A DNA stretch of 6,855 nt from Actinomycetota bacterium (GCA_030838265.1 JAUTXA010000158.1:1-6855); one strand, 5' to 3'; positions 1-6,371 are shown, counted from the stretch's first letter. Numbers and translations are program-made. Notes: generated from the sequence alone by a model not told the origin.

Positions 1-1338
1 CGAGCCCAGCACGGACCAGACCTGCCAATGGTCGCGGTGGAAGATGGGCTCGAGGTAGGAAAGGCCGCGGCGCAGGAGGGCGGCCTCGTCGGTCGCCGAG
101 TAGTCGAGGGCCACGTCGGGCAGGGCCACGTAGGTCACGCCGCTGTCGTAGAGCCACCGCTGATAGGACTGGGCCGTGAGCTCGCCGTCGTCATAGAAGA
201 GCGAGTTGTCGGCGATGTCGAGCTGACGCTCCCACCCCCGCGCCAGGGGGATGTGCGGGGCCACGTAGGCCGCCTCCCTGTGATGGCGGGTGGTCGGGAT
301 CTCGACCCGGCCGAGGGGCATGCCTCGGTCGAGGGCGGCCAGCAAGGGGCCGAAGTACGAGCGCTGACTCGACGGGTCGGTGCGCGCTGTCGCTCCGGCG
401 ACGGCCGGGCTGAGCTGCCAGATCAGCAGCGTCGGGGCGAGGACCAGCAGCAGCTTGCGCCGGTGGACCCAACCGAGGGTGGCGGCCAGGCCGGGGCCGA
501 ACGCCACGCCGGCGCGGGTGACGTTGCCCCCCAGAGGGTTGGGGACGATGAAGCAGGCCACGGCCAGCCCGGCATAGAGGACGACGCCGATGCGGATGAC
601 CCGCTCGGCGTTGGGGAGGAGGCGCACGGCGACGGCGCACGCCGCCACCAGGATGACCATGGTGAGGGCGAGGAAGGGGAAGCGCCCCTGCTGCAAGTAG
701 CGGACATTGACGAGGGCCAACGGCAGACCGGCGGCCGCGGCCAGGCCCAAGGGCCGGAGGCGGGTGGCGCGCTCGCCGGGATGGCCGAGGGCCCAGGCCA
801 GGGCGGCCATGGCCAAGAAGGCGCCGGCGACCGGGCTCAGCAACGACGTGGCGGCCGCCAGCCCGCCCGCCAGGAAGCGCCGCCGCTGGCCGGCGGCCAC
901 CAGGCACAGCAGGCCGGTGGCCTCGCCGCACAGGAACGGGAGCTGGCCGATGGCGACGGGGGCGATGGTGCCGACGGCGAAGAGCCACGTCCCGAGGGTC
1001 CCGGCCGATCGCTGGTAGCGGCGCAGCATCCGTCCGAAGGCCCAGGTGGCGGAGCCCGCGGCCAGCGTCGCCGCGCCGTAGAGGCCGACGGTGCGGGCCA
1101 CCAAGGGGAACAGCACCGAGTACGGAAGGACGTACTGGCCGCCGTACCAGCCGCTGTCCCACGCGATGAAGCCGTGGTTGCGGAACAGCTCAGCCCGGTA
1201 CACCTGGGCCGGGACGTCGACACCACGCCAGCCGACCTGCCACACGACCAGCGCGCAGGCGGCCGCGAAGAGGGCGGGGGCGAGGTTCGCCAGGGTCGGC
1301 AGGAGGGGGGGCCGGGGCGGCCGGGCAGCGCGGGTCAC
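1..1338 (-). CDS. Multipass integral membrane protein, GT-C-like, function unknown (C-terminus off the left edge)
   Basis: The minus-strand frame is open from GTG at 1338 to base 1, giving 446 residues without a stop. The N-terminus is short, basic and proline-rich, followed by a hydrophobic segment at about residues 15-35. A predicted extracytoplasmic loop carries AWDSGWYGGQY at 59-69, then many further hydrophobic stretches (about 72-95, 115-148, 155-185, 196-212, 221-241, 250-266, 296-312). NPLGGNVTRAG at 267-277 looks like a conserved loop. From about 320 the chain is mostly soluble, with many aromatic and acidic residues. An acidic/aromatic first loop, many membrane spans and a soluble C-terminal domain resemble GT-C type membrane glycosyltransferases, but no diagnostic catalytic motif is visible, so substrate and reaction are unassigned. 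GAGGGG lies only 2 bases before the GTG. An in-frame ATG at 1359 is an alternative start. The gene follows the acyl-CoA ligase in the same direction after 52 bases and may be cotranscribed. I am sure it is a real membrane protein and unsure of its role. Confidence 0.82.
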   Translation of the reverse strand, partial: MTRAARPPRPPLLPTLANLAPALFAAACALVVWQVGWRGVDVPAQVYRAELFRNHGFIAWDSGWYGGQYVLPYSVLFPLVARTVGLYGAATLAAGSATWAFGRMLRRYQRSAGTLGTWLFAVGTIAPVAIGQLPFLCGEATGLLCLVAAGQRRRFLAGGLAAATSLLSPVAGAFLAMAALAWALGHPGERATRLRPLGLAAAAGLPLALVNVRYLQQGRFPFLALTMVILVAACAVAVRLLPNAERVIRIGVVLYAGLAVACFIVPNPLGGNVTRAGVAFGPGLAATLGWVHRRKLLLVLAPTLLIWQLSPAVAGATARTDPSSQRSYFGPLLAALDRGMPLGRVEIPTTRHHREAAYVAPHIPLARGWERQLDIADNSLFYDDGELTAQSYQRWLYDSGVTYVALPDVALDYSATDEAALLRRGLSYLEPIFHRDHWQVWSVLGS

Positions 1339-1390
1339 AACCCCTCTATCGCACCACATCTGAGCCGCGATGGGTGAACCACGGTGGGGG

Positions 1391-3055
1391 TCAGGCGGTG
1401 AGGATGTCGCGCAGCTCGCGCTTGAGGATCTTGCCCGAGGCGTTGCGGGGGAGCTTCTCGTCGACCATCGAGATCAGGGTGGGGATCTTGAATGGGGCGA
1501 GCCTGGACTTGAGGTGCGCCTGCAGCTCGTCGGCCGTGAGGGAGCGGCCGGGCTTCACCAGGACGGCGGCCGCCACCTCCTCACCCAGTCGCTCGTGGGG
1601 GACGCCGAACACGGCGGCCTCGTAGACGGCGGGGTGCTCGTAGATGGCGGCCTCGACCTCGGCGCAGTAGATGTTCTCGCCTGCCCGCAGGACCATGTCC
1701 TTGGCTCGGTCCTCGACGTAGACGAAGCCCTCGGCGTCGATGCGGCCGATGTCGCCGGTGCGGAGCCAGCCCTCGACGATGGTCTCGGCCGTGGCCTCCG
1801 GCTTGTTCCAGTAGCCAGTGATGAGGTTCGGCCCCTTGAACCAGATCTCTCCCCGCTCGTCGACCCCCACGGCCTTCCCCTCGGGGTCACGGACCTCGAT
1901 CTCGAGGATCGGCGTGGCCCGCCCCGTTGAGGTCGGGTGCGTCACGTAGTCGACCCCGCTGTTCTGAGGCCCGTAGGCGTTGGTCTCGGTCATGCCGTAG
2001 CCGATGCCGGGCGACGCCTTCTGGAACGACGACGACACCCGCTTCACCAGCTCGGGCGGCGCCGGGGCCCCACCACCGCCGACACTCACCAGGCTCGAGG
2101 TGTCGTGGTCGGCGAAGCGGGGTGACTCGAGGAGATCCCAGCTCTGGGTGGGGACGCCGACAAAGTTGGTGACCTGCTCGCGCTCGATCAGCTCGAGGGC
2201 GCGATCGGCGTCCCACTTGTACATGACGACGAGCTTGAGCCCGGAGGCGAAGCAGCTGAGCATCACCGGCACGCACCCGGTCACATGGAAGAGCGGGACG
2301 ATGAGGATGAACGCCGAGCGGCCGGTGGGCGTCGGCGTGTCGGGCCGTCGCAGTCGCTCGACGGCGGTGCGGCAGGCGAAGCCGAGCAGGGCTTGCACGA
2401 CCGCGCGGTGGGTCGAGACCGCGCCCTTCGGCCGGCCCGTCGTCCCCGACGTGTAGAGGATGGTGGCGTCGTCGTCGGGGCTGACCTCGATGTCGGGGAG
2501 GGGCGCACCGACGGGCAGCACGTCCTCCCACCGGTCGACGCCGTCGGGCGTGGGCCCGTCGCCGAGGCGGACGCCGAGGATGCGATGCCCGAGTCGTCCC
2601 CTGCTGGGGGCGGCCCGCTCGACGCGCTCGCGGTCGGCGATGAGGACCGAGGTGCCCGAGTCCTCGAGGGCGTACTCGAGCTCGTCGGTCGTCCACCACG
2701 CGTTGAGCGAGACGGAGACGGCGCCGATCGAGGTGATGGCGGCGAAGGCGAGGACCCACTCCGGGTAGTTCCGCATGCCGATGGCGACGCGGTCACCCTT
2801 CTTGATGCCGTAGCGATCGACGAGGAGGGCGCCGAGGGCATCGACCTGAGCCATGACCTCGGCGAAGCTCCACCGCTCGTCCTCGTACACGATGAAGATC
2901 TCGTCGCCTCGCGCCCTGGCGGTGGCGAAGATCTCCTTGAGCGAGGGAGGCGCCTGCTTGAAGGCGGTGACCTTCACGCCGTTGACATCGACGATCTCGG
3001 TCTCGAACCGCTCCCCGGGGGCGGTCACCGCCGCGACCGCGTCCGGGTAGCTCAT
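1391..3055 (-). CDS. Class I adenylate-forming acyl-CoA ligase (fatty-acid CoA synthetase-like)
   Basis: A complete 554-residue protein of typical family length. Such enzymes activate a carboxylic acid with ATP to an acyl-AMP and transfer it to coenzyme A in the cytoplasm. All core motifs are present in order: the phosphate-binding loop ILYTSGTTGRPKG at 199-211, VPLFHVTG at 253-260, GGGGAP at 326-331, GYGMTET at 352-358, GEIWFKGPNLITGYW at 402-416, WLRTGDIG at 430-437, the hinge DRAKDMVLRAGENIY at 449-463, and PRNASGKILKREL at 536-548, whose Lys542 is the expected adenylation lysine. The enzyme therefore looks active. Substrate cannot be read from motifs; a medium- or long-chain fatty acid or a steroid/aromatic side-chain acid is possible. 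I chose ATG 3055. GTG 3067 (4 residues longer) is a real alternative because GAGG sits 8 bases before it. The open frame extends further upstream to 3232 only by overlapping the Fur gene, so that extension is rejected. The 38-base gap after the Fur gene suggests a shared transcript. Confidence 0.95.
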   Translation of the reverse strand: MSYPDAVAAVTAPGERFETEIVDVNGVKVTAFKQAPPSLKEIFATARARGDEIFIVYEDERWSFAEVMAQVDALGALLVDRYGIKKGDRVAIGMRNYPEWVLAFAAITSIGAVSVSLNAWWTTDELEYALEDSGTSVLIADRERVERAAPSRGRLGHRILGVRLGDGPTPDGVDRWEDVLPVGAPLPDIEVSPDDDATILYTSGTTGRPKGAVSTHRAVVQALLGFACRTAVERLRRPDTPTPTGRSAFILIVPLFHVTGCVPVMLSCFASGLKLVVMYKWDADRALELIEREQVTNFVGVPTQSWDLLESPRFADHDTSSLVSVGGGGAPAPPELVKRVSSSFQKASPGIGYGMTETNAYGPQNSGVDYVTHPTSTGRATPILEIEVRDPEGKAVGVDERGEIWFKGPNLITGYWNKPEATAETIVEGWLRTGDIGRIDAEGFVYVEDRAKDMVLRAGENIYCAEVEAAIYEHPAVYEAAVFGVPHERLGEEVAAAVLVKPGRSLTADELQAHLKSRLAPFKIPTLISMVDEKLPRNASGKILKRELRDILTA

Positions 3056-3075
3056 GGTCTCTGTCACGGCGGCAG

Positions 3076-3079
3076 CCTC
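3076..3079 (-). promoter_or_regulatory. Possible Shine-Dalgarno (GAGG) favouring the GTG 3067 start of the acyl-CoA ligase
   Basis: GAGG on the minus strand lies 8 bases before GTG 3067, ordinary spacing. It is 20 bases from ATG 3055, which is too far. ATG 3055 has only a weak AGAG immediately upstream. A four-base match in GC-rich DNA is weak evidence, so the start stays open. Confidence 0.3.
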
Positions 3080-3093
3080 GCGCACCGGCCGGC

Positions 3094-3516
3094 TCAGGCG
3101 CAGGCTCGGCAGCGACCGACGACCGCGAAGTGCCGGGCCCGCATCACGAAGTCGTACTCGTCGCGCAGGCGGCGCTCGACGGTGCGGAAGAGGGTGACCG
3201 GCACCTCGACGATGCGGCCGCAGGCTTCGCACACGAGGTGATGGTGGGCGTCGTCGGCCAGGTGGTAGACGGCCGGCCCGTGACCGAGGTGGGTGTGCTC
3301 GACGATGCCGAGGCGGCTGAGGGTCTCGAGGGTGCGGTACACCGTCGCCCGGTGCACGTTGGCCGTCTGGGCCTGCACCTCGGTCAGCACCTCTTCGGCG
3401 GTGAGGTGGTGGTCGCTCTGGGCCAGGGTGGTGAGCACCTGGCGGCGGGCTGGGGTGAGGCGCTCGCCCTTGCCCCGCAGCCCCGCGGCCAGGGCCGCGA
3501 TCCGTTCGTCCGGCAT
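3094..3516 (-). CDS. Fur-family metal-responsive transcriptional repressor (Zur/Mur-like)
   Basis: A 140-residue cytoplasmic DNA-binding protein of normal Fur length. The N-terminal winged helix includes RLTPARRQVLTTL (19-31), HHLTAEEV (36-43) and the recognition helix segment ATVYRTLETL (57-66). The dimerisation domain carries HHHLVCEACG (91-100) and ends in CRACA. The two CxxC pairs (Cys96/Cys99 and Cys136/Cys139) form the structural zinc site. His85, His91-93, Glu104 and His129 are candidate sensing ligands. These four cysteines are the only ones, so no extra cysteine is available for a sensing site. ATG 3516 starts the protein at the usual point of the fold. The frame is open to 3645 but that would run past the transporter promoter into the divergent gene, so the longer start is rejected. 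No Shine-Dalgarno precedes 3516; TACCAT lies 7 bases upstream, suggesting a leaderless mRNA. Divergence from a zinc/manganese-type importer makes it the likely repressor of that importer. Family is certain; the metal is not. Confidence 0.94.
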   Translation of the reverse strand: MPDERIAALAAGLRGKGERLTPARRQVLTTLAQSDHHLTAEEVLTEVQAQTANVHRATVYRTLETLSRLGIVEHTHLGHGPAVYHLADDAHHHLVCEACGRIVEVPVTLFRTVERRLRDEYDFVMRARHFAVVGRCRACA

Positions 3517-3523
3517 GGCCGGG

Positions 3524-3529
3524 ATGGTA
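3524..3529 (-). promoter_or_regulatory. Candidate -10 element (TACCAT) for the Fur-family gene, leaderless
   Basis: TACCAT on the minus strand matches the actinobacterial TANNNT -10 pattern and ends 7 bases before ATG 3516, the distance expected when transcription starts at or next to the start codon. A 17-base spacer would put the -35 region at 3547-3552, inside the central palindrome; no good TTGACA match is there. The promoter is inferred. Confidence 0.5.
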
Positions 3530-3542
3530 GTCCGCTCCGGCC

Positions 3543-3571
3543 GCTCAGAAGCGACCAGGTCGCATCTGGGC
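3543..3571. promoter_or_regulatory. Shared operator candidate: 29-base GC-rich palindrome between the divergent regulator and transporter
   Basis: The core GCGACC-A-GGTCGC at 3551-3563 is a perfect 6-1-6 inverted repeat. Extending outward, 12 of 14 arm positions pair around the central A at 3557; only 3550/3564 and 3545/3569 fail. It is almost equidistant from the two start codons (41 bases to 3516, 42 to 3599) and covers the expected -35 regions of both candidate promoters. Size, dyad symmetry and position fit a site for a dimeric repressor, and the adjacent Fur-family protein is the obvious candidate. The sequence does not resemble the AT-rich Fur/Zur boxes known from other bacteria, so the assignment rests on position and symmetry. 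Confidence 0.62.
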
Positions 3572-3584
3572 CGCACATCCGCGC

Positions 3585-3590
3585 TAGCGT
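3585..3590 (+). promoter_or_regulatory. Candidate -10 element (TAGCGT) for the metal-transporter operon, leaderless
   Basis: TAGCGT matches TANNNT and ends 8 bases before ATG 3599, which has no Shine-Dalgarno sequence. It begins 28 bases to the right of the palindrome centre, mirroring the TACCAT box 28 bases to the left. A 17-base spacer would put the -35 at 3562-3567, within the palindrome. It lies within an 8-base palindrome CGCTAGCG (3582-3589) that may be chance. Confidence 0.5.
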
Positions 3591-3598
3591 CGCCACCG

Positions 3599-4582
3599 AT
3601 GCGACGCCTGCTCTCCGCCGCCCTCCCACTCGTCGTGGCCAGCATGGTGGCGGCCGGATGTCAGACCTCGTCGGCCGCCACCAACAGCAGGATCCGCATC
3701 GTTTCCACCGTCGCCCCCATCACCGACATCGTCCGCCAGGTGGTGGGTGACCAGGTCGACCTCGTGGGCCTCATCCCCGACGGCGTCGACAGCCACACCT
3801 TCGAGCCGTCGCCGTCGACGGTCAAGGCGTTGGCCCAGGCCGACATCCTCTTCATGGACGGGCTCCACCTCGAAGGGTCGACGCTCGCACAGGCCAAGGC
3901 CAACATGGCCAAGGGCAGCAAGATCGTGTCGTTGGGCGACCTCACCGTCAGTCCCGACCAGTACGCCTACGACTTCACCTTCCCTAAAGCCCAGGGTGAC
4001 CCGAACCCGCACCTCTGGATGGATCCGACCTACGCCATCCGCTTCTCAGAGCTCATTCGCGACGCCATGGTCAGGCGCGACGGGGCCCATGCCGAGGTCT
4101 ACGTCGCCAACCAACGCGCCTTCGCCACCGCGGTCACCCGGGTCGACACCGCCGTTCGCACGGCGATCAACACCATCCCCGCCAACCATCGCAAGCTGCT
4201 GACCTACCACGACAGCTTCGCCTATTTCGCCCGGCGCTACGGCCTCGAAGTGATCGGCGCCGTGCAGCCGTCGGACTTCTCGGAGCCGAGCGCCCGCGAG
4301 ATCACGGCCCTGATCGACCAGGTCAAGGCCACCGATGTGCCGGCCGTCTTCGGCTCCGAGGTGTTCCCCTCGACCGTCCTGCGGCAGGTGGCCTCCGCCA
4401 CTGGCGCCGAGTACGTCGACCAGCTGAGCGACGACGTCCTGCCCGGGGCGCCGGCCGACCAGAACCACACCTACGTCGGGCTCATCGTCACCGACGTGAG
4501 GGTCATGGTCACCGCCCTCGGGGGTGACGCCACCGCCCTCGACCCCGTCGCCGTCGGTCCGACGTGGCGGCACCGACCGTGA
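3599..4582 (+). CDS. znuA: Metal-binding lipoprotein of a zinc/manganese ABC importer (ZnuA/TroA family)
   Basis: A 327-residue cluster A-I substrate-binding protein that captures a divalent metal outside the membrane and passes it to the permease encoded downstream. Residues 1-20 form a lipoprotein signal peptide (Arg2-Arg3, hydrophobic core, lipobox VAAG) with Cys21 as the lipidated residue. The expected metal ligands can be picked out: His66 in DSHTFEP, His138 in NPHLWMDP, His204 in TYHDSFAYF, and Asp278 in QLSDDVL. A His at the third position occurs in ZnuA and TroA proteins, whereas many manganese-specific members have Glu there. The segment at 115-137 where ZnuA proteins often have a long His/Asp-rich loop is short and has no His, so zinc is likely but manganese is not excluded. 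The frame is open much further upstream, but ATG 3599 is chosen because it begins directly at the signal peptide; earlier starts would overlap the Fur gene. First gene of the transporter operon; its stop overlaps the ATPase start. Confidence 0.93.
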   Translation: MRRLLSAALPLVVASMVAAGCQTSSAATNSRIRIVSTVAPITDIVRQVVGDQVDLVGLIPDGVDSHTFEPSPSTVKALAQADILFMDGLHLEGSTLAQAKANMAKGSKIVSLGDLTVSPDQYAYDFTFPKAQGDPNPHLWMDPTYAIRFSELIRDAMVRRDGAHAEVYVANQRAFATAVTRVDTAVRTAINTIPANHRKLLTYHDSFAYFARRYGLEVIGAVQPSDFSEPSAREITALIDQVKATDVPAVFGSEVFPSTVLRQVASATGAEYVDQLSDDVLPGAPADQNHTYVGLIVTDVRVMVTALGGDATALDPVAVGPTWRHRP

Positions 4583-5451
4583 CCGCGCCCGCGTCGCCGC
4601 CCGCTTCGTCGCCGTTCGTCGAGTTCCGGGACTGCGCCTTCTCGTACGGCGGCAGGGAGATCGCCCTCGAGGCCGACCTCTGCCTCGACGCCGGCTCGCT
4701 CGTGGGTCTCGTCGGGCCCAGCGGGGCGGGCAAGACCACGCTGCTGCGCGCCGTGCTGGGCCAGCTCAAGCCCGTCCGGGGCGAGATCCTCATCGATGGC
4801 CAGCCCCTGGGCAGCCGCCCGCCCCGGCGCGTGGGCTACGTGCCCCAGCTCGAGACCATCGACTGGAGCTTCCCGATCACCGTCGAGGAGGCCGTACTTC
4901 TGGGGCGGGTGAGCGACGCCGGCCTTCTGCCCTGGCCCAGCCGGAAGGATCGGGCCGAGGTCGCCGAGCTCCTCGAGCGCCTCGGGCTGGCCCACCTTCG
5001 CCGGCGGCACATCCGGGCCCTGTCGGGCGGCCAGCAGCAACGCGTCTTCCTGGCCCGGGCTCTTATCAGGCGGCCCGACCTGCTGCTGCTCGACGAGCCC
5101 ACCTCCGGCATCGACGTGGCCACCCGCCAGGACATCCTCACCCTGCTGCGCCAGCTCAACGCCGAGGGCATCGCCATCGTGCTCACGACCCACGACCTCA
5201 ACGCGGTGGCCGCCGGCCTTCCCGAGCTGGTGTGCATGAACCGCCGCGTCATCGCCCACGGGCCGCCCGACGTCGTCTTCACCCCGGAGATCCTGCGGGC
5301 CACCTTCGGCTCGGAGATGATCGTCTTCCACCACGACGGCATGCTCCTCACGGCCGACGCGCCATTGCACGGGCCCGAGCACCCGCACCACGCCCACGTG
5401 CACCACGGTGCCCCGCACGTCGAGGTCGCCGATCTCAAGGAGGCGCGGTGA
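4579..5451 (+). CDS. znuC: ATP-binding subunit of the zinc/manganese importer, with His-rich C-terminal tail
   Basis: A 290-residue ABC ATPase that powers the importer from the cytoplasmic face of the membrane. All motifs are intact: Walker A GPSGAGKTT at 46-54, Q-loop Gln90 in YVPQ, signature LSGGQQQR at 148-155, Walker B LLLLDEPT at 168-175 and H-loop His205 in LTTHD. The stretch LETIDWSFPITVEEAVLLGR after the Q-loop is typical of the Mn/Zn transporter ATPases. The ATPase domain ends near residue 250 and is followed by an extension with 8 His within residues 264-280, alternating with Pro, Glu, Ala and Gly, a probable metal-binding segment. GTG 4579 is chosen because it makes a GTGA overlap with the znuA stop, the arrangement seen again at the next junction. 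GTG 4564, five residues longer, is the alternative. Neither has a strong ribosome site, so translational coupling is likely. Confidence 0.95.
   Translation: MTAPASPPASSPFVEFRDCAFSYGGREIALEADLCLDAGSLVGLVGPSGAGKTTLLRAVLGQLKPVRGEILIDGQPLGSRPPRRVGYVPQLETIDWSFPITVEEAVLLGRVSDAGLLPWPSRKDRAEVAELLERLGLAHLRRRHIRALSGGQQQRVFLARALIRRPDLLLLDEPTSGIDVATRQDILTLLRQLNAEGIAIVLTTHDLNAVAAGLPELVCMNRRVIAHGPPDVVFTPEILRATFGSEMIVFHHDGMLLTADAPLHGPEHPHHAHVHHGAPHVEVADLKEAR
5437..5443 (+). promoter_or_regulatory. Strong Shine-Dalgarno (AAGGAGG) for the permease gene
   Basis: AAGGAGG lies inside the end of znuC, 4 bases before GTG 5448. It supports that start and contrasts with the absence of a ribosome site before znuA and the Fur gene. 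Confidence 0.8.
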
Positions 5452-6371
5452 TCGACTGGCTGGCCCAACCGTGGAGCTTCGCCTTCTTCCGGCACGGGAT
5501 GATCGCGGCCACCCTCGCCGGCGGGCTGGCGGGCCTCGTCGGCATCTATGTCGTGCTGCGGCGGATGAGTTACATCGGCCACGGCCTGTCCCATGCCATC
5601 CTCGGCGGCGCGGTGGTCGGCTACATCGCCAACGCCTCGTTCTACGTCACGGGCGGGATCTGGGGCGCGGTGTCGGCCCTGATGATCACGGGCGTCTCCC
5701 GTTCCCGCAAGATCGGTGCCGACGCCGCCATCGGCATCATCACCACCGCCTCGTACGCAGTCGGCATCGCCCTCATCAGTCGGGGCCACCACTTCACCCG
5801 TAACTTCGAGGCCGCCTTCTTCGGCAACATCCTCGGCGTCACCACGTCCGAGGTGTGGCTCCTCGTGGCCGTCGCCATCGCCGTGGCGGTGACGATCTTC
5901 TTCTTCTACAAGCAGCTGCTGTTCGTCACGTTCGACCCCGAGGTGGCCTCGAGCTTCGGCGTGCGCACCGTCCTGGTCGACTCCGTGTTCTCGCTGGTGC
6001 TGGCGGCGTCGATCATCGCCACCATGCGCATCCTCGGGGTCACCCTCATCGCGGCGGCCATCGTCACCCCGGCGGTGGTCGCCCGCCTCTCGACCGACTC
6101 GTTCTCTCGCATGCTCCTGCTCTCCGTCGGGGTCGGCGCCCTGTGCGGCTTCGGCGGCATGTACGTCAGCTACTACGGCGACATCGCCTCGGGGGCCACG
6201 ATCACCCTCTTCGGGGCCGCCGTGTTCGCCGTCGTCTACCTGGGTGGCCTGGCCCGCGGCCGGTTCAGCCGGGCCAGACGGGGCGATCAGACCGCCGCCG
6301 ACGACCCCGGTGAGGGGCTGGTGGGCTTCGCAGCCCGGGCCACGGCACTGGCCGACATCGACATCCACTGA
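5448..6371 (+). CDS. znuB: Membrane permease of the zinc/manganese importer (ABC-3 family)
   Basis: A 307-residue polytopic inner-membrane protein forming the metal channel with the ATPase encoded just upstream. About eight hydrophobic segments are visible (roughly 17-37, 48-64, 68-84, 93-111, 136-155, 176-192, 195-213, 222-240, with a last one at 250-268). Family hallmarks include RRMSYIGHGLSHAILGG at 38-54, DAAIGIITTASYAVGIALIS at 92-111, FDPEVASSFGV at 162-172 and LIAAAIVTPAVVARL at 200-214. The C-terminus after about 270 is a basic then acidic cytoplasmic tail of some 38 residues, longer than in many homologues and of no recognised function. The GTG start overlaps the znuC stop as GTGA and has the strong ribosome site at 5437-5443. 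The same frame stays open far upstream, but that part lies under znuC and is a shadow. The gene order A-C-B is standard for this transporter type. Confidence 0.95.
   Translation: MIDWLAQPWSFAFFRHGMIAATLAGGLAGLVGIYVVLRRMSYIGHGLSHAILGGAVVGYIANASFYVTGGIWGAVSALMITGVSRSRKIGADAAIGIITTASYAVGIALISRGHHFTRNFEAAFFGNILGVTTSEVWLLVAVAIAVAVTIFFFYKQLLFVTFDPEVASSFGVRTVLVDSVFSLVLAASIIATMRILGVTLIAAAIVTPAVVARLSTDSFSRMLLLSVGVGALCGFGGMYVSYYGDIASGATITLFGAAVFAVVYLGGLARGRFSRARRGDQTAADDPGEGLVGFAARATALADIDIH

Noticed and set aside
28..1377. 449-codon plus-strand open frame across the left end
   Set aside because: Low-complexity Gly/Glu/Gln/Arg-rich translation with no fold. The minus strand here encodes a hydrophobic protein with ordered membrane segments, so this is a GC-bias shadow.
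1339..1390. Possible terminator between the acyl-CoA ligase and the membrane protein
   Set aside because: Only a 5-base inverted repeat ATCGC/GCGAT (1348-1352 and 1367-1371) with no T-run; too weak to call.
2285..3241. 318-codon plus-strand open frame opposite the acyl-CoA ligase
   Set aside because: Acidic low-complexity translation, antisense to a ligase with every core motif; a shadow frame.
3582..3589. CGCTAGCG palindrome overlapping the transporter -10 box as a second operator
   Set aside because: Eight bases of self-complementarity is common by chance in GC-rich DNA, and there is no matching copy on the other promoter.
3517..3645. 43-residue N-terminal extension of the Fur-family protein
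   Set aside because: It would run across the divergent promoter region and into znuA, and has no Fur-family similarity. ATG 3516 starts at the correct place for the fold.
4524..5447. N-terminal extension of the permease frame, suggesting a giant fused protein
   Set aside because: This part is Arg/Pro-rich and lies under the ATPase gene in another frame. The permease has its own GTG with a strong ribosome site at 5448.
4836..6368. 510-codon minus-strand open frame opposite the ATPase and permease genes
   Set aside because: Its translation is Asp/Gly/His/Arg-rich repeats of no known fold, antisense to two genes with intact motifs.
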